From contig JABMCL010003640.1 of assembly GCA_018857735.1 (NCBI GenBank), positions 612,501 through 676,500 of the forward strand: a stretch of DNA of 64,000 nt, given 5' to 3'. The notes beneath the pieces are model-generated. The model saw only the letters and a list, made by a program, of their open reading frames with translations, was not told the DNA's origin and did no database searches. This document shows positions 26,691 to 39,000 of the stretch, piece after piece. The DNA comes from Alviniconcha marisindica. Lineage: Eukaryota > Mollusca > Gastropoda > Provannidae. Positions within the stretch are counted from its first letter, which is position 1; each line of letters begins with the position of its first letter. A program made the translations under genes and the position numbers.

Positions 26691-28162
26691 CCCAGTAGAA
26701 TACTCTTTGCTCTTCTGTCAGTGACTGTTTGGCCGCATGTAGCTTTGAGCAGTGCACCACAGGCCGCTTACTTACGTCAGTTGTGTCAGCTTCGTGTTTT
26801 TTGTTGTTGTTTTCGTGCGTGTTTTGTTGTTGTTGTTTTTCGCGGCTTATTAAGCCCACTGACACTCGCTGGGTTGCGAACAGCACGTGACGACCGAGCC
26901 ACCTTTTGTTCCGCCAGCCTAGTACATGACCGTTGTCAATGGTGGAGAGGGCGTCAGGGATGTGCGGCAGGGTTCATTCTGCAACAGTGTTGCCGGACAT
27001 GTCTGACCTGAGACCCGTGGCCGCGCGGCCGGTCGGCAGACTGCCCCACAAGCTGGATGGCCTGCCCCTGTCCGTGCCGGCTTGCCGAGCCGCCGATTTA
27101 ACAACAGACAGTCGGAGGGACGTTCATTCAACCACCAGGCTGAAATTCGGTCGACGAATACCAGAGCAAGCGTCGTTCAGGTGCGAGGGGATCATAGCTT
27201 GCTTGCCCTGACTCCTTGACTTGCTGCTTGCTGCGAGAATGAAAGGGAGACGCTGATACTCAGCCCCCCCCCCCCCCCCCACCCTTCCCCACCCCTTGGT
27301 TGGATGCAACGGATTCGATAGAGATGATGAAGAACACGATGCGCCCCATGATGTTTGGTGTAGCCAGCTGACGTCAACCTGCAGTCATGTTTGCTCGTCA
27401 AAGCCTCGGCCTACAATCTCCGTGGCAGTGGCGGCCTGCTGGGGGTGGGGGTGCCCGCGGGCCGCTGCACTGGGCGAGCACGTGGGCGCATCAGCTGTGG
27501 GTCATCCCTGGGGGGGGGGGGGGGGGGGGGGACGTTCTGGTGAGCACGTGCTGCCTGCCTGCCTGCCTCTGGCTGCCCCTCCTGTCCTGCGGACGTGGGG
27601 CCTGCCAAGTTCTCCTGTCAGCAGCGCGCCAGTGGATGGGAAGAAGAGCGTTTTGTACATGATGGTGGTGAAGGGGAGGGTGAAGTTGACCCCCCCCCCC
27701 CCAACGCCCCCCATCCTGTCTTCTTCTGTATTGCAGCCAACTTAACAAAGCTAGGTTTTACCACATGCACAGGGGGGAGAAAACAAAATATAACACAAAC
27801 CAATAAAACCCCTGTGAGATGGGATTGGAAGATCAAAGGAAGGCGCAGCAGCAGCCTCCTCCGGAGGATTGTTGCACTCTGGGATTTGTCTTGGGGTGGG
27901 GGATGGGTTCTGTTAGTATTGTGTCTTGTGAGAGTGCAGATCGTAAGAGGTGGAGAGGGTGCGATGGCGACATTTTGCCTGGCGGTCTGTATTTGGCAGG
28001 TGCTTGGAATCTATGTGTGTCAGTCCATTGTGCAAATTGTAGAACGTTGTCACTCTTGCTTTCTTTCTCCCTGCTTGGAGGAGTGGCCATTGCAGTTTCT
28101 GGAGCACCTGTCCAGGCATGAAGTCCGCCTGTAGTCATTCATGATGAATCATGACGAGTCAT

Positions 28163-28665
28163 CTCTGGGTCTTTTCAGTGCCAGTGGAATTTATGCTGGC
28201 GGCTGTGAATGGATCCCACACTGGGCTTGCATACTCATGACCCAGGGGTCCACTATTGCCAGCCTTGTATACAGCTTCTTCCTTACTCTTGAAGCTGTTT
28301 TTCAAGATTCCTCCTGATGAATCCAGGAATCCTTTTTGCCTTGCTGATGGTTTTGCTGATATGGGCATCCCACAGAAAATCGCTAGTGGTGATCATACCA
28401 GAATGCTTTGCTTTTAACTCCCTCTGCAGCTGGTGGCCATGAGTTTTTGAACCACCGGTCATATGCAGGGTAGAACACTTCTGGGTGTGAAAGGTCATCT
28501 TCCATTGTTCTCCCATGATGCAAGTGCGTCCAGCTCTTGCTGTAGCTATGCTGATCTTGCATGACTTGTACGTCCTTTTGGCAGATTGTGTCACTACTGG
28601 CAAATAGATAAGCTGTGGACGTCAGTCCTTCTGGCAGATCATTGATCCCAGGACAGAATCTTGGG
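28163..28665 (-). pseudogene. LINE reverse-transcriptase fragment (C-terminal part), decayed
   Basis: Minus-strand translation shows the order typical of non-LTR retrotransposon RT: INDLPEGLTSTAYLFA followed by a damaged catalytic box (SSDTICQ in place of ADDT), then WKMTFHTQKCSTLH, HISKTISKAKRIPGFIRRNL and, in another frame, EYASPVWDP. At least one frameshift separates RRNL from the EYASPVWDP block. A second fragment of the same family is at 30888. The element is inactive, and its ends were not identified. Confidence 0.82.
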
Positions 28666-28675
28666 GAATACCAGT

Positions 28676-28726
28676 CCCCCCCCCCCTCTCTCTCTCTCTC
28701 CCCCCCCCCCTCTCTCTCTCTCTCTG
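28676..28726. repeat. C/CT-rich tracts
   Basis: Alternating poly(C) and CT runs. A similar tract lies at about 28883-28924. Confidence 0.85.
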
Positions 28727-29154
28727 TCTCTCTGTGTCCTGAAAGGTTTTTGAAATTCATTACTTTGTATTCGTTGCCATGATTATTTATGTTGTATGTT
28801 TAGTGTACATGTGTTGGCGCCACTGCTGATTTGTGAATATATGTGGATTTACACTTCTTGCATAATAAAATCTCCTCCCTCCTCCCCCCCCCCCCCCCAC
28901 CCCACCCCTCTCTCTCTCTCTCTCACAAAAATCAGTTTCTTGGTTTCTAATGTGTATATAATATATATATATACTTGCATGTATAATCTCCCAGTGTTAT
29001 GAATTGATTTATTACTATTTTGTATTAATCATAATTATCGATTGACATTGATGTTTCTCCCATGATCATATGTCTATACATGTATATATATGTTTAAATG
29101 TTTGTAACTGTTTCAAGGACAAGTTGCCTGACAGGCATTCATGCCTAAACCTTT

Positions 29155-29700
29155 ATCCTTGATCCAGGCTGTGCCGACATATTCCTCCAGCACATGGCAG
29201 TTGATTTGGGCTGTACCGACATATTCCTCCAGCACATGGCAATTGATTCAGGCTGTGCTGACATATTCCTCCAGCACATGGCAGTTGATTCGGCTGTGCC
29301 GACATATTCCTCCAGCACATGGCAGTTGATTCAGGCTGTGCCGACATATTCCTCCAGCACATGGCAGTTGATTCAGGCTGTGCCGACATATTCCTCCAGC
29401 ACATGGCAGTTGATTCAGGCTGTGCCGACATATTCCTCCAGCACATGGCAGTTGATTCAGGCTGTGCCGTATTCCTCGCAGCTGCAGTTGATTCAGGCTG
29501 GCCGACATATTCCTCCAGCACATGGCAGTTGATTCAGGCTGAGCCAACATATTCCTCCAGCACATGGCATTGATTCAGGCTGTGCCGACATATTCCTCCA
29601 GCAGGCAGTTGATTCAGGCTGAGCCGACATATTCCTCCAGCACATGGCAGTTGATTCAGGCTGTGCCGTATTCCTACCGCAGCTGGCAGTTGATTTTGAT
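29155..29700. repeat. 42-bp minisatellite, about 13 copies
   Basis: The unit contains CTGTGCCGACATATTCCTCC, then AGCACATGGCAGTTGATTCA and GG. The period of 14 codons keeps frames open on both strands. Several units near 29470-29600 carry small deletions. Confidence 0.95.
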
Positions 29701-30887
29701 TGTGCTGACTTGTACAAAGCCCTGGCTGCCAGTTCAGATTGTGCACACTTTCAGCACATGGTGATCACTTCAGAACACACTGGCTTGAACTCCACAGCAC
29801 TTGGCAGTCAATTTGGATTGTGTTCACTTGCACTCTTTCACCAGGGAGTTGGTTCAGACTGTGCCGGGTCTCACCTCTAGCATCTGGCTGATCCTGACCA
29901 GGGGCGGGTCATTGAGCACACCCAGGATCAACTGCAGCATGTCTTCCACTTTTCCCCCAACACATCACCATCACTTGCCCGCAAAATGAAGGCAAATCCG
30001 GCTTGATCCAAGACAGGACAGCCTTTGCATAAAATCTCAACACAGCTCAGCATGGCAGAAAAAGGCTAGCCTTCCTGTCCTCTGGCCAGCTTCCTCTCTT
30101 CACACCAGCCTGCTGCATTCAGGGAGGAATCCAGAATGCCCACATGACCGCTGGCGCACCAGTGATAGAGAAGGAAAGGGGAGGAAAGCCTTCACCTGGC
30201 ACTGTGTTGAACTCGCTCACATTGCACTTTGTGACTGTGCAGTGGTTATTGCAAATCTCTTTATTAGCTTCAGAGATGGGGCCCAGCTGGTTTCAACTTT
30301 AAAGCACATTTCCTCATGATCTTGGGACAGGGTCAAGTTTTCCTCTCTGTCTTGGATAGCCATTGTTTAACTTTAAAGAAAACAAATGTTCCATTGAACG
30401 AAAGAATGGAGGGGTTTTTGAACAGGGTAATAATCAGTGTGATAATCAAAACATTTTAGAATCTTCCTGTTTCCCCTAGCATTTCCATTCGTTGTATCAG
30501 ATATAGTTTTAAGATTAGGATTTTAGTCTTTATCGTTTTTAGTTTTGCTGATTTTCTGCTTGCTTCGCAAAAGCAGAAGTACTACTTTCTTCCAGATGTC
30601 TTTTAAGTTTGATTGCCAACTTGTCTGATTTGTCATTAGGCTTTGGTCCTCCAAGTAAAGGGGTAGAGCCTTGACCCACAGGTGCCAGAGAGTAGTTTGG
30701 GATGGCTCAAGAGGCTGTCACAGGGCACACCACTTGGACACGCCTGCCTTGCAGACAGGCAGATACAGGCATGCACTGACACCCCCATTCTCCCCTCAAG
30801 AGTTGCGTGTCCCGATGTCATGAATCAGAGTGAGTTTCTCTGGCGTCAGTGTGACATTCTGCTACATCCTCAGAGAGAGAGAGGACT
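29701..30887. other. non-coding stretch
   Basis: Mostly unique, AT-moderate sequence. I see no exon. The segment 30766-30870 is the ancestral copy of a roughly 265-bp duplication whose second copy begins near 31035. Confidence 0.5.
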
Positions 30888-31046
30888 GGTGTTCCCCAAG
30901 GTTCCATCCCGGGGCCCATCTCTCTCCTCCTCTACATCAATCACCTGCCAAAAGGACTAACGTCCAGAGCTTGTCTATTCACTAATGACGCAATCTGCCA
31001 CAAGGACATAGATGTGGAGCAAGATCAGCACAAAGGCATGCAGTGA
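30888..31046 (+). pseudogene. LINE reverse-transcriptase fragment, broken catalytic box
   Basis: The frame GVPQGSIPGPISLLLYINHL (from 30888) followed by PKGLTSRACLFTND matches RT motifs around the catalytic FADD box of non-LTR retrotransposons. FTND replaces FADD, so it is inactive. The same family is found at 28163-28665 in opposite orientation. Confidence 0.78.
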
Positions 31047-31082
31047 TGCCCACCCCTTAGGGTTGTCTGTCCTGGTGTCAGT

Positions 31083-31352
31083 CATGAATCAGAGTGGATT
31101 TCCCTGGCATCAGTGTGGGACATTCTACTGCATCCACTGTCAGAGTGGGTTTCCCTGGCATCAGTGTGGGACATTCTACTGCATCCACTGTCAGAGTGGG
31201 TTTCCCTGGCATCAGTGTGGGACATTCTACTGCATCCACTGTCAGAGTGGGTTTCCCTGGCATCAGCGTGGGACATTCTGCTGCATCCACTGTCAGAGTG
31301 GGTTTCCCTGGCATCAGCGTGGGACATTCTGCTGCATCCACTGTCAGAGTCT
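31083..31352. repeat. 51-bp minisatellite, five copies
   Basis: The unit AGAGTGGGTTTCCCTGGCAT...GTGGGACATTCTACTGCATC...CACTGTC starts at about 31141, 31192, 31243 and 31294 after a first partial unit. It grew from sequence also present once just upstream of the LINE fragment (about 30828-30870). Confidence 0.93.
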
Positions 31353-31559
31353 CTCGTCCTCAGTGAACGTATGCCATTACATGTTTTGAAGGCTTTCATT
31401 GGAGTCAACCTGGTCTCTCACTCCCATTCCTATGCTTTAACTAGCTTGTGGGGAAAGCATGGCTGACAGGTTTTTGCAATCCGAGTGGCTTTGGTGGGCG
31501 GGTGATTGGAAGCCAGGAACCCTCTGTCATGTGTGTCCTTGGCGTGTGTGTGTGTGCAG

Positions 31560-31683
31560 GAAACAAGATCTGAGAGAGCTGAAGCTGCTGCAGAAGCAAG
31601 AGAACAAGCAGTACCAAGACCTTGTGTACAAGAATGATATGTCCACAGATGCCCAGATGCGCAAGTTTGAGGCGGACATGCAG
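31560..31683 (+). CDS. SLK: SLK exon a
   Basis: Acceptor TGTGCAG|G, donor CAG|GTAGGC. It encodes (R)KQDLRELKLLQKQENKQY...FEADMQ. The first base completes an Arg codon, so the upstream exon must end in phase 2. Confidence 0.9.
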
Positions 31684-32701
31684 GTAGGCAGAAACTGAAA
31701 GAGGAGGGGAGTTAGTGAAATTAGTACCAGGACCTGTTTGTACACGATGCTGAGAAATGAAAGTTGATGATAGACATGCAGGCAGGTAGGAGGAGGGGAA
31801 GTAGTGAAATTTGTACAAGAAGGAGGAACAAAAGTTAGAGATTGACATATGCAGGAGAAGGAGAAGGGAAGTTAGTGAAATTAGTACCAGGACCTGTTTG
31901 TTTAAGAAGGGGATGTCCACATATGCTGAGAAATGAAAGTTGATGATGGACATGCAGGTATGTACATAGGAAAAGGGGAAGTAGTGAAATTTGTACAAGA
32001 ATGAGGAACAACAGTTACAGATGGACTTGCAGGTAGATAGAAGGAGAAAGGAAGTTAGCGAAATTAGTACCAGGACCTGTTGTACAAGAACCAGGTGTCC
32101 ACAGATGCTGAGAAGTGAAAGTTGGAGATGGACATGCAGGTTGGTAGGTAGGTAGGAAGGAGAAGGGAAATTAGTGAAATAAGCACTAAGACCTGTGTTG
32201 TAAAAGAATGAGGTGTCCACAGATGCTCAGAAATGAAACTTTGAAATGGACATACAGGTAGATGGAAGGAGAATATGAATTAGTGGAATTAGTACCAGGA
32301 CCTGTTGTACAAGAATGAGAAAGAAAAGTTAGAGATGGGCATGCAGATAAGCAAAAATAGGAGAGGGGGTTAAGGGAAGAGAGGCATGGCAGGATGGGGT
32401 GGGGGGGGGGGGGGGGGGGGGGTCCATTCTGTCAGTGTTTATCATAAGCAACCAGCTGCCCACACCATCAAAGCGCGGAAATGGGAATCATTTGCTGGCA
32501 GCTGTGATACCAGACAAGTAAGAGCGGCATTTTTTCTGTACAATTATGCTCCTTGCACAACTCAAAACAGATGCCATCCTCATCCCAGAAATAGAACAGT
32601 GCCACACAGCTTCTATAATCATCCAACTTAATATGCACAAAGTACAAAAACAGCACACTTTGTATGGTAATTAAGGCTGCAGCTTACAGGAACTGTACAG
32701 T

Positions 32702-32759
<58 letters not shown>

Positions 32760-32851
32760 ACACACACACACACACACCACACACACACACACACACACTA
32801 CACACACACACACACACACACATACACCAACACACACACACACACACACAC

Positions 32852-32947
<96 letters not shown>

Positions 32948-32989
32948 CACACACACACACACACAACACACACACACACACACACACAC

Positions 32990-33067
<78 letters not shown>

Positions 33068-36000
33068 CGAAAAAAATCTTGGGTCTCACTACTAATAAGG
33101 AGGGGAAGACATGCACACTATATTACAATATGGATGTCCAGAATGATGTGTTGCTAGTGAGTACAACATCTTTCCTGTTTACTGGCGTGGGTGTTAAGCC
33201 ATTGTTTACTTTTAAATAAATATGAAAAATGGAAGAAGAAGAAGAATAAAGAAGATAGACAATTGATTTATAGTACCCAGTCAACCATGCCGAAAGTATC
33301 CAGGTGAATCAGTAAAAAATTTTTTTTAAAGGGATGGTGTAGATTTTTAAACAAAAGTCTTTTTATTTGATCCAGAGAGTGTTTTTGAACAGGCACTGAT
33401 GTGCTTCCTGTTGCTTGTACGGCTGTTGTGTGATGTGCTGTGATGGTGTGTGTGCAGAACCTGCTCAAGAACTATGAGCAGGACATGGAGACGCTCACCA
33501 AGCAGCAGAAGCAGGCCGTGGAGAGGGCGGAGTTGATGCAGCAGCAAGACATGAAAACCACAGGCAGACGCATCAAGGCGGAACAGGTTGGTGTCTGTTC
33601 TAAGACCATGTGCAGGCAAACACATCTTTCAATCCACAGGCAAACGCGTCTTTAACTTAAGACCATGTTGGAACAGGTTGATGTCTGTTCTAAGACCATG
33701 TGCAGGCAAACACATTTTTCAATCCACAGGCAAACGAGTCTTTAACTTAAGACCATGCAGGCAGACATATTGTTACAGCCACAGGCAAACATGCCTTTAA
33801 GACCACAGGCATGTATGCATCTTTAAGACCACAGACAGATACAGCAATACAAGACCACAGGCAAGCAGCTATACAAGACCACAGGCACACATGTATTTAA
33901 GACCACAGGCAAACCTATATATATATTTAAGACCATAAGCAAGCAGCTATACAAGACCACAGGCAAACATGTATTTGAGACCACAGGCAAACATATATAT
34001 ATTTAAGACCATAAGCAAACAGCTCAAATACCACAAGCAAACACATCTTTAAGACCACAGGCAAACACAGATACAAGACCAGAGGCAAACATATATTTAG
34101 GACCACAGGCAAACACAGCTATGAATACCACAAGCAAATTTATCTGAAGACCATAGGTAAACACGTCTATAAGACCACAGGCAAACAGATCTATAAGACC
34201 ACAGGAAAAGGCATCTTTAAGACTACAGGTGAAAACATACATAAACATCAGTAAGTCAGATACAGGCAAGCATGTAACACAGCTGTAAGAGTACAGACAA
34301 AGGCATCTTGAAGACTACAGGCAGTGTAAGACCACGGACAAACACAATCAAGATGGAGGATGTTGGTATTTGTTGAGAGAGACCACAGACAAATACATCT
34401 CTAAGACCACAGGCAAAATGAGTGCATCCTAGAGAGACACAGGCCATGTGGAACAAGCTGGTGTCTGTGAAGTCCACAGGCAAACTCACAAGACTTCTGG
34501 TTGAGGATTTGATAGAACTGTGTCTTGTAGTCTCCACAATTGAAGACCTGTTTCAAACTTTATTTCAGCCAGGGGAAATATCATAATGTGACATGATTGT
34601 GTAAACGATGTTCTCAGGAAAAAGAGCTGAGGATGTTCCGAGAGAAGCAGAAGCAGGAGCTGAAGCTGCTGAAGCAGGAGCTTGACATGATGCCGAGAGG
34701 CGACAACAAGAAGGAGAATGTGCGCAAGCTGCGTGAAGCCAAGGAGATCGAACTGCAGGAAAAGGTCAGTGCAGTGCTGGAAGCTTTACATGTTTACGTC
34801 CTTGTCATGGCTCAGCCTTTCAGTTTGTCTTGAGCGTGACAGGAGTGGGTGTAGCTGCTGTGGATGATGTTAATTTGTGTCCATGTGACAGGAGTGGATG
34901 TAGCTGCTGTGGTTGATGTTAATTTGTGTCCATGTGACAGGAGTGGATGTAGCTGCTGTGGTTGATGTTAATTTGTGTCCGTGTGACAGGAGTGGATGTA
35001 GCTGCTGTGGTTGATGTTAATTTGTGTCCGTGTGACAGGAGTGGATGTAGCTGCTGCGGTTGATGTTAATTTTGTCCTGTGACAGGAGTGGATGTAGCTG
35101 CTGTGGTTGATGTTAATTTGTGTCCGTGTGACAGGAGTGGATGTAGCTGCTGTGGTTGATGTTAATTTGTGTCCGTGTGACAGGAGTGGATGTAGCTGCT
35201 GTGGTTGATGTTAATTTGTGTCCGTGTGACAGGAGTGGATGTAGCTGCTGTGGTTGATGTTAATTTGTGTCCGTGTGACAGGAGTGGATGTTGCTGCTGC
35301 GGTTAGTGTAATCAAACTGTGTGACATGGAATGGATGTGGATGTTGTTGCTGTGGTTAGTGTAATTGAACTGTTACATGGACATGGATGTTGCTGTCATA
35401 GTTAGTGTAATTGAACTGTGACATGGGAGTGGATGTTGCTGCTATGGTTAGTGTAATCAAACTGTGTGACATGATAGTGGATGTTGCTGCTGCTGTTAGT
35501 GTTATCGAACTGTGTGGCATGGGAGTGGATGTTGCTGCCATTGTTAGTGTTGTTAAACTGTTACATGGGAGTGGATCTTGATGCCGTGGTTAGTGTAATG
35601 GAATTGTGTGACATGGGAGTGGATGTTGCCACCATAGTGTGATGTTGCTGCCGTGGTTAGTGTAATCAAACTGTGGGACATGGGAGCAGTGGCTGATGTT
35701 AAATTGTTGTTTCATGTGGCAGGAGCGGTTGTTCCTGGAGACGCAGGCGGAGCGCCTGGAGAAGACTATGCGCCAGCTGGCTGACCAGCACCGACAGAAG
35801 ATTGCACTCCTGGAGAGTCAGTTCCTGCAGCAGAAACAACAGCTTTTGAGAGGTGAGAAAACTCAACGCCTCACCGCTTGCATGACACGCATGGACCTAG
35901 TGCATACTGGTCGCATCAGATCAAGACGGTTCTTGTCCCATGAAGGCTGGGGGTGGGGGGAGGGAAGGGTCACTTAGAAAATGAGCTTGTTACTGTGCAG

Positions 36001-39000
36001 AGAGAAAATGTCAGTGGCCTGACCTAAGCTGAAAGGGGTGAGTCTGCTGCATTGACTGGTGCATGCAGTGCCGGAGGCAGCCAGGCAGGAGGTGTCACGC
36101 AGAAGTGACTGGTCTCTGTACCTAGTTCTGTATGTGTAAATGTACCCAGGCAGTAACTGTACCCAGCTCTGTCATGGAACTGACACTGACCATGTGGTCA
36201 TGTGGCAGAGAAAGAAGTGACTGGTCTCTCTGTACCTAGTTCTGTATGGGTAAGTGTACCCAGGCAGTAACTGTACCCAGCTCTGTCATGGAACTGACAC
36301 TGACCATGTGGTCATGTGGCAGAGAAAGAAGTGACTGGTCTCTCTGTACCTAGTTCTGTATGGGTAAGTGTACCCAGGCAGTAACTGTACCCAGCTCTGT
36401 CATGGAACTGACACTGACCATGTGGTCATGTGGCAGAGAAAGAAGTGACTGGTCTCTCTGTACCTAGTTCTGTATGGGTAAGTGTACCCAGGCAGTAACT
36501 GTACCCAGCTCTGTCATGGAACTGACACTGACCATCAGCTGGTGCATGCAATGCAAGAGGCAGCCAGGCAGGAGGTGTGGTCATGCATCAGAGACAGAAG
36601 TGAGCAGTCTTGGCAGTGTCCACTTTTAGCCCCGTCGGTTTGCTGTCCTCAGATGGTTTGAGGATGCATGTATGTGTGTGTGGACGGAATAAACCTGAAG
36701 TTTGCAGTACGTTGGCATATATCCACGTATCAGTTCATTCCGTACTATGCCATTGCTATACACAAGCACACGCACACACGCATCCTCAAACCATTTGAGG
36801 CCAGTGAACCGACGGGGCTAAAAGTGGACATTGTCATGGTCTCTGTGTGCCTTGTTCTGTTGTGGAACTAACACGGACCATGCTGTTGTGTTGACTGGTG
36901 TGTGCAGCGCGAGAGGCGGCCGTGTGGGAGCTGGAGAAAGAGCAGCTCCATGAGAAAAACCAGCTGGCTAAATGCCAGCTCAAGGACATGTTCTTCCTCA
37001 AGCGACATCAGATGCTGACCAGGCATCAGAAGGTCAGAGCCTTTGCTCGGGTGCTTTGTTTAGTTGGTTTGTTTATTGGGTGTTTTTGTTGTTGTTGTTG
37101 TGTGTGTGTGTTTTCGCTTCTGTTTTTGATGTTTCTGAAGAGTTGGCTCTGTTGTTTTTGTTGTTGTTGTTGTTGGGTTGGTTGTTGCTATGTGTGTGCG
37201 TGTGTGTGTTTGTGTTGTTCTTGTTTTGTTGTTGTTTTTATTGGGGGTTGTGGGGGGTGCACAGAGCATTTGGCGGCTTTGCGAGTTCTGCTTTAGTCTT
37301 CAGCGTATCATCATCGTATTTGTAAGACATTTTAACTTGCGGTTGTCTGAGCAGTGTTTTCTGCATTTTCATTCCTTGGCAGATCACAGATGGTTTTAGC
37401 TGGCACTGTTTCCTCTGTCTGCCCCCCCCCCCCCCCCTCCCCCCACCCCGATTAATAATGATAGTAATGACAGGTCCTTAGAGCACTTAACCTGTGCAGG
37501 CCCATAGCACTTACGCTTGATTGTCTCATGCTGTAGAAGGGCAGTCATTCGTCTGCCTGAAATCCAAATGTCAACTGTTTTTTGTTGCCCTACAGGAGCT
37601 GGACCAGATGAAGCACTACAACACCAAGAAGGAAGAAGAGATGCAGACGAGGCATGTGCTGGAGAAGCGACGACTGCCCAAGATCCTGAAGGCGGAGGCC
37701 AAGACCAGGGCGCAGATGTTCAAGCAGAGCCTGCGCCTGTCCACCATCGGCACGCCCGATGACGACAAAGTCAAGATCAAGCAGGTGGGTCAGAATGGGT
37801 ATGGTTTATTTGTGTTAGCTTTTTTCATACAGTTTACTACACTACAGAACCATCAGCAGGTGAGTTCGGTACTCATGAGGGACCACACAAAGTGGTCTGG
37901 GGTGTCTAAAACTGAGGGTATTTCTTCACTGGTGGTTTTAAAATTATAGGTACTTGAAACACAGATGATGGTCACAAGTTCTTGGGCAGGAGTCTGCCCG
38001 TTACTGGTTCTGCTGTTTGACATGCAAGTATTGGGCAGCTGAACTTCAGTGATGTCCGTACATATGATGAACAGTTAGTTCACAAACTCACAGTAATGAG
38101 CAGGCTGGGGAAAGTAGTTCACAAACTCACAGTAATGAGCAGGCTGGGGAAAGTACCACAGAAATTTAAATATGCTGTCTGAAACTTGAGTAAAGGTACC
38201 CACGATTCAATGCCTGCTCCTCCAACCTGCTAACCCCCCCCCCCCCCCCTCCAGCCCCTCCACCCCCCCCCCCCCCCCCCCCCCCCATCCCCACCTGGCC
38301 CTTCCCCAGCCTCCAACCCCCCTACCCCCTCTTCAGCACCCAGCACTTACAGAATTAAAGCATAGATGAGTTCAGGGCACCACCCCACCCCTTCTTCTAC
38401 CAGCATCTGAGAATCCCCCCCCCCCCCCTCCTCCTGCTACCCTCCCTCCCTCCCTCCCCTGCTAAAAGGAGAGTCTTGGCTGGCGCCGGGCACCCTCCCC
38501 AGACCCATGTTGATGTTGAGGGGGAGTGGCTGACATTGACCAGCCCCCCCCCCCCCCCCCCCCCCCTCCACTTCCTGGCCGGCTGTGAGTACCAGTAAGC
38601 AGGTGGGAACTAGACAGTGGGCAATGTTTGTGTAGCACCAAGACCTCAAGGGTGGAAGGCTGCACTGTGGACTGGGCCAGCCTGCTGGTGCTCGAGGGTC
38701 TGACCGCACACAGTCCAGCAGCTGGAAGTAAGCCAGCTGGCTTGTGCGAGGTGACGTGACCAACCAATGAGTTTGAACAGGGGCAGTCGCCACCGCCAAC
38801 CCCTGACGATGGTGACGTGATGGGTTTCAGTTTGAGGAGAACGAGAAGAAGCGGATGAAGGCGGAGCAGCAGCGCCAGGAGGCCAAGCACAAGAAGCAGT
38901 GGGAGGAGCTCATCTTCAAGAATGAGACGGCACTCCGAGAGCTGGAGCAGTTACAGGTGAGGTCATGTGGGATAGCTCTGCCTTTGTCTTCCTCTTGGCA

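Larger units (their letters stand above)
20891..28162. other. non-coding stretch, repeats only
   Basis: No exon was recognised on either strand. In particular, no kinase motifs (HRD, DFG, glycine loop) that would belong to the kinase gene starting further right were seen. It holds the repeats listed separately, plus poly(G) tracts at about 24676, 25438 and 27510 and TTC arrays at about 25331-25360 and 25546-25590. Short exons below easy visual detection cannot be excluded. Confidence 0.5.

Noticed and set aside
29141..29764. Repeats considered as a CRISPR-like array
   Set aside because: Units abut without unique spacers, and the genome is eukaryotic; it is a 42-bp minisatellite.
32628..33116. 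Cys/Val-rich frames resembling metallothionein-like peptides
   Set aside because: CA/TG microsatellite translation.
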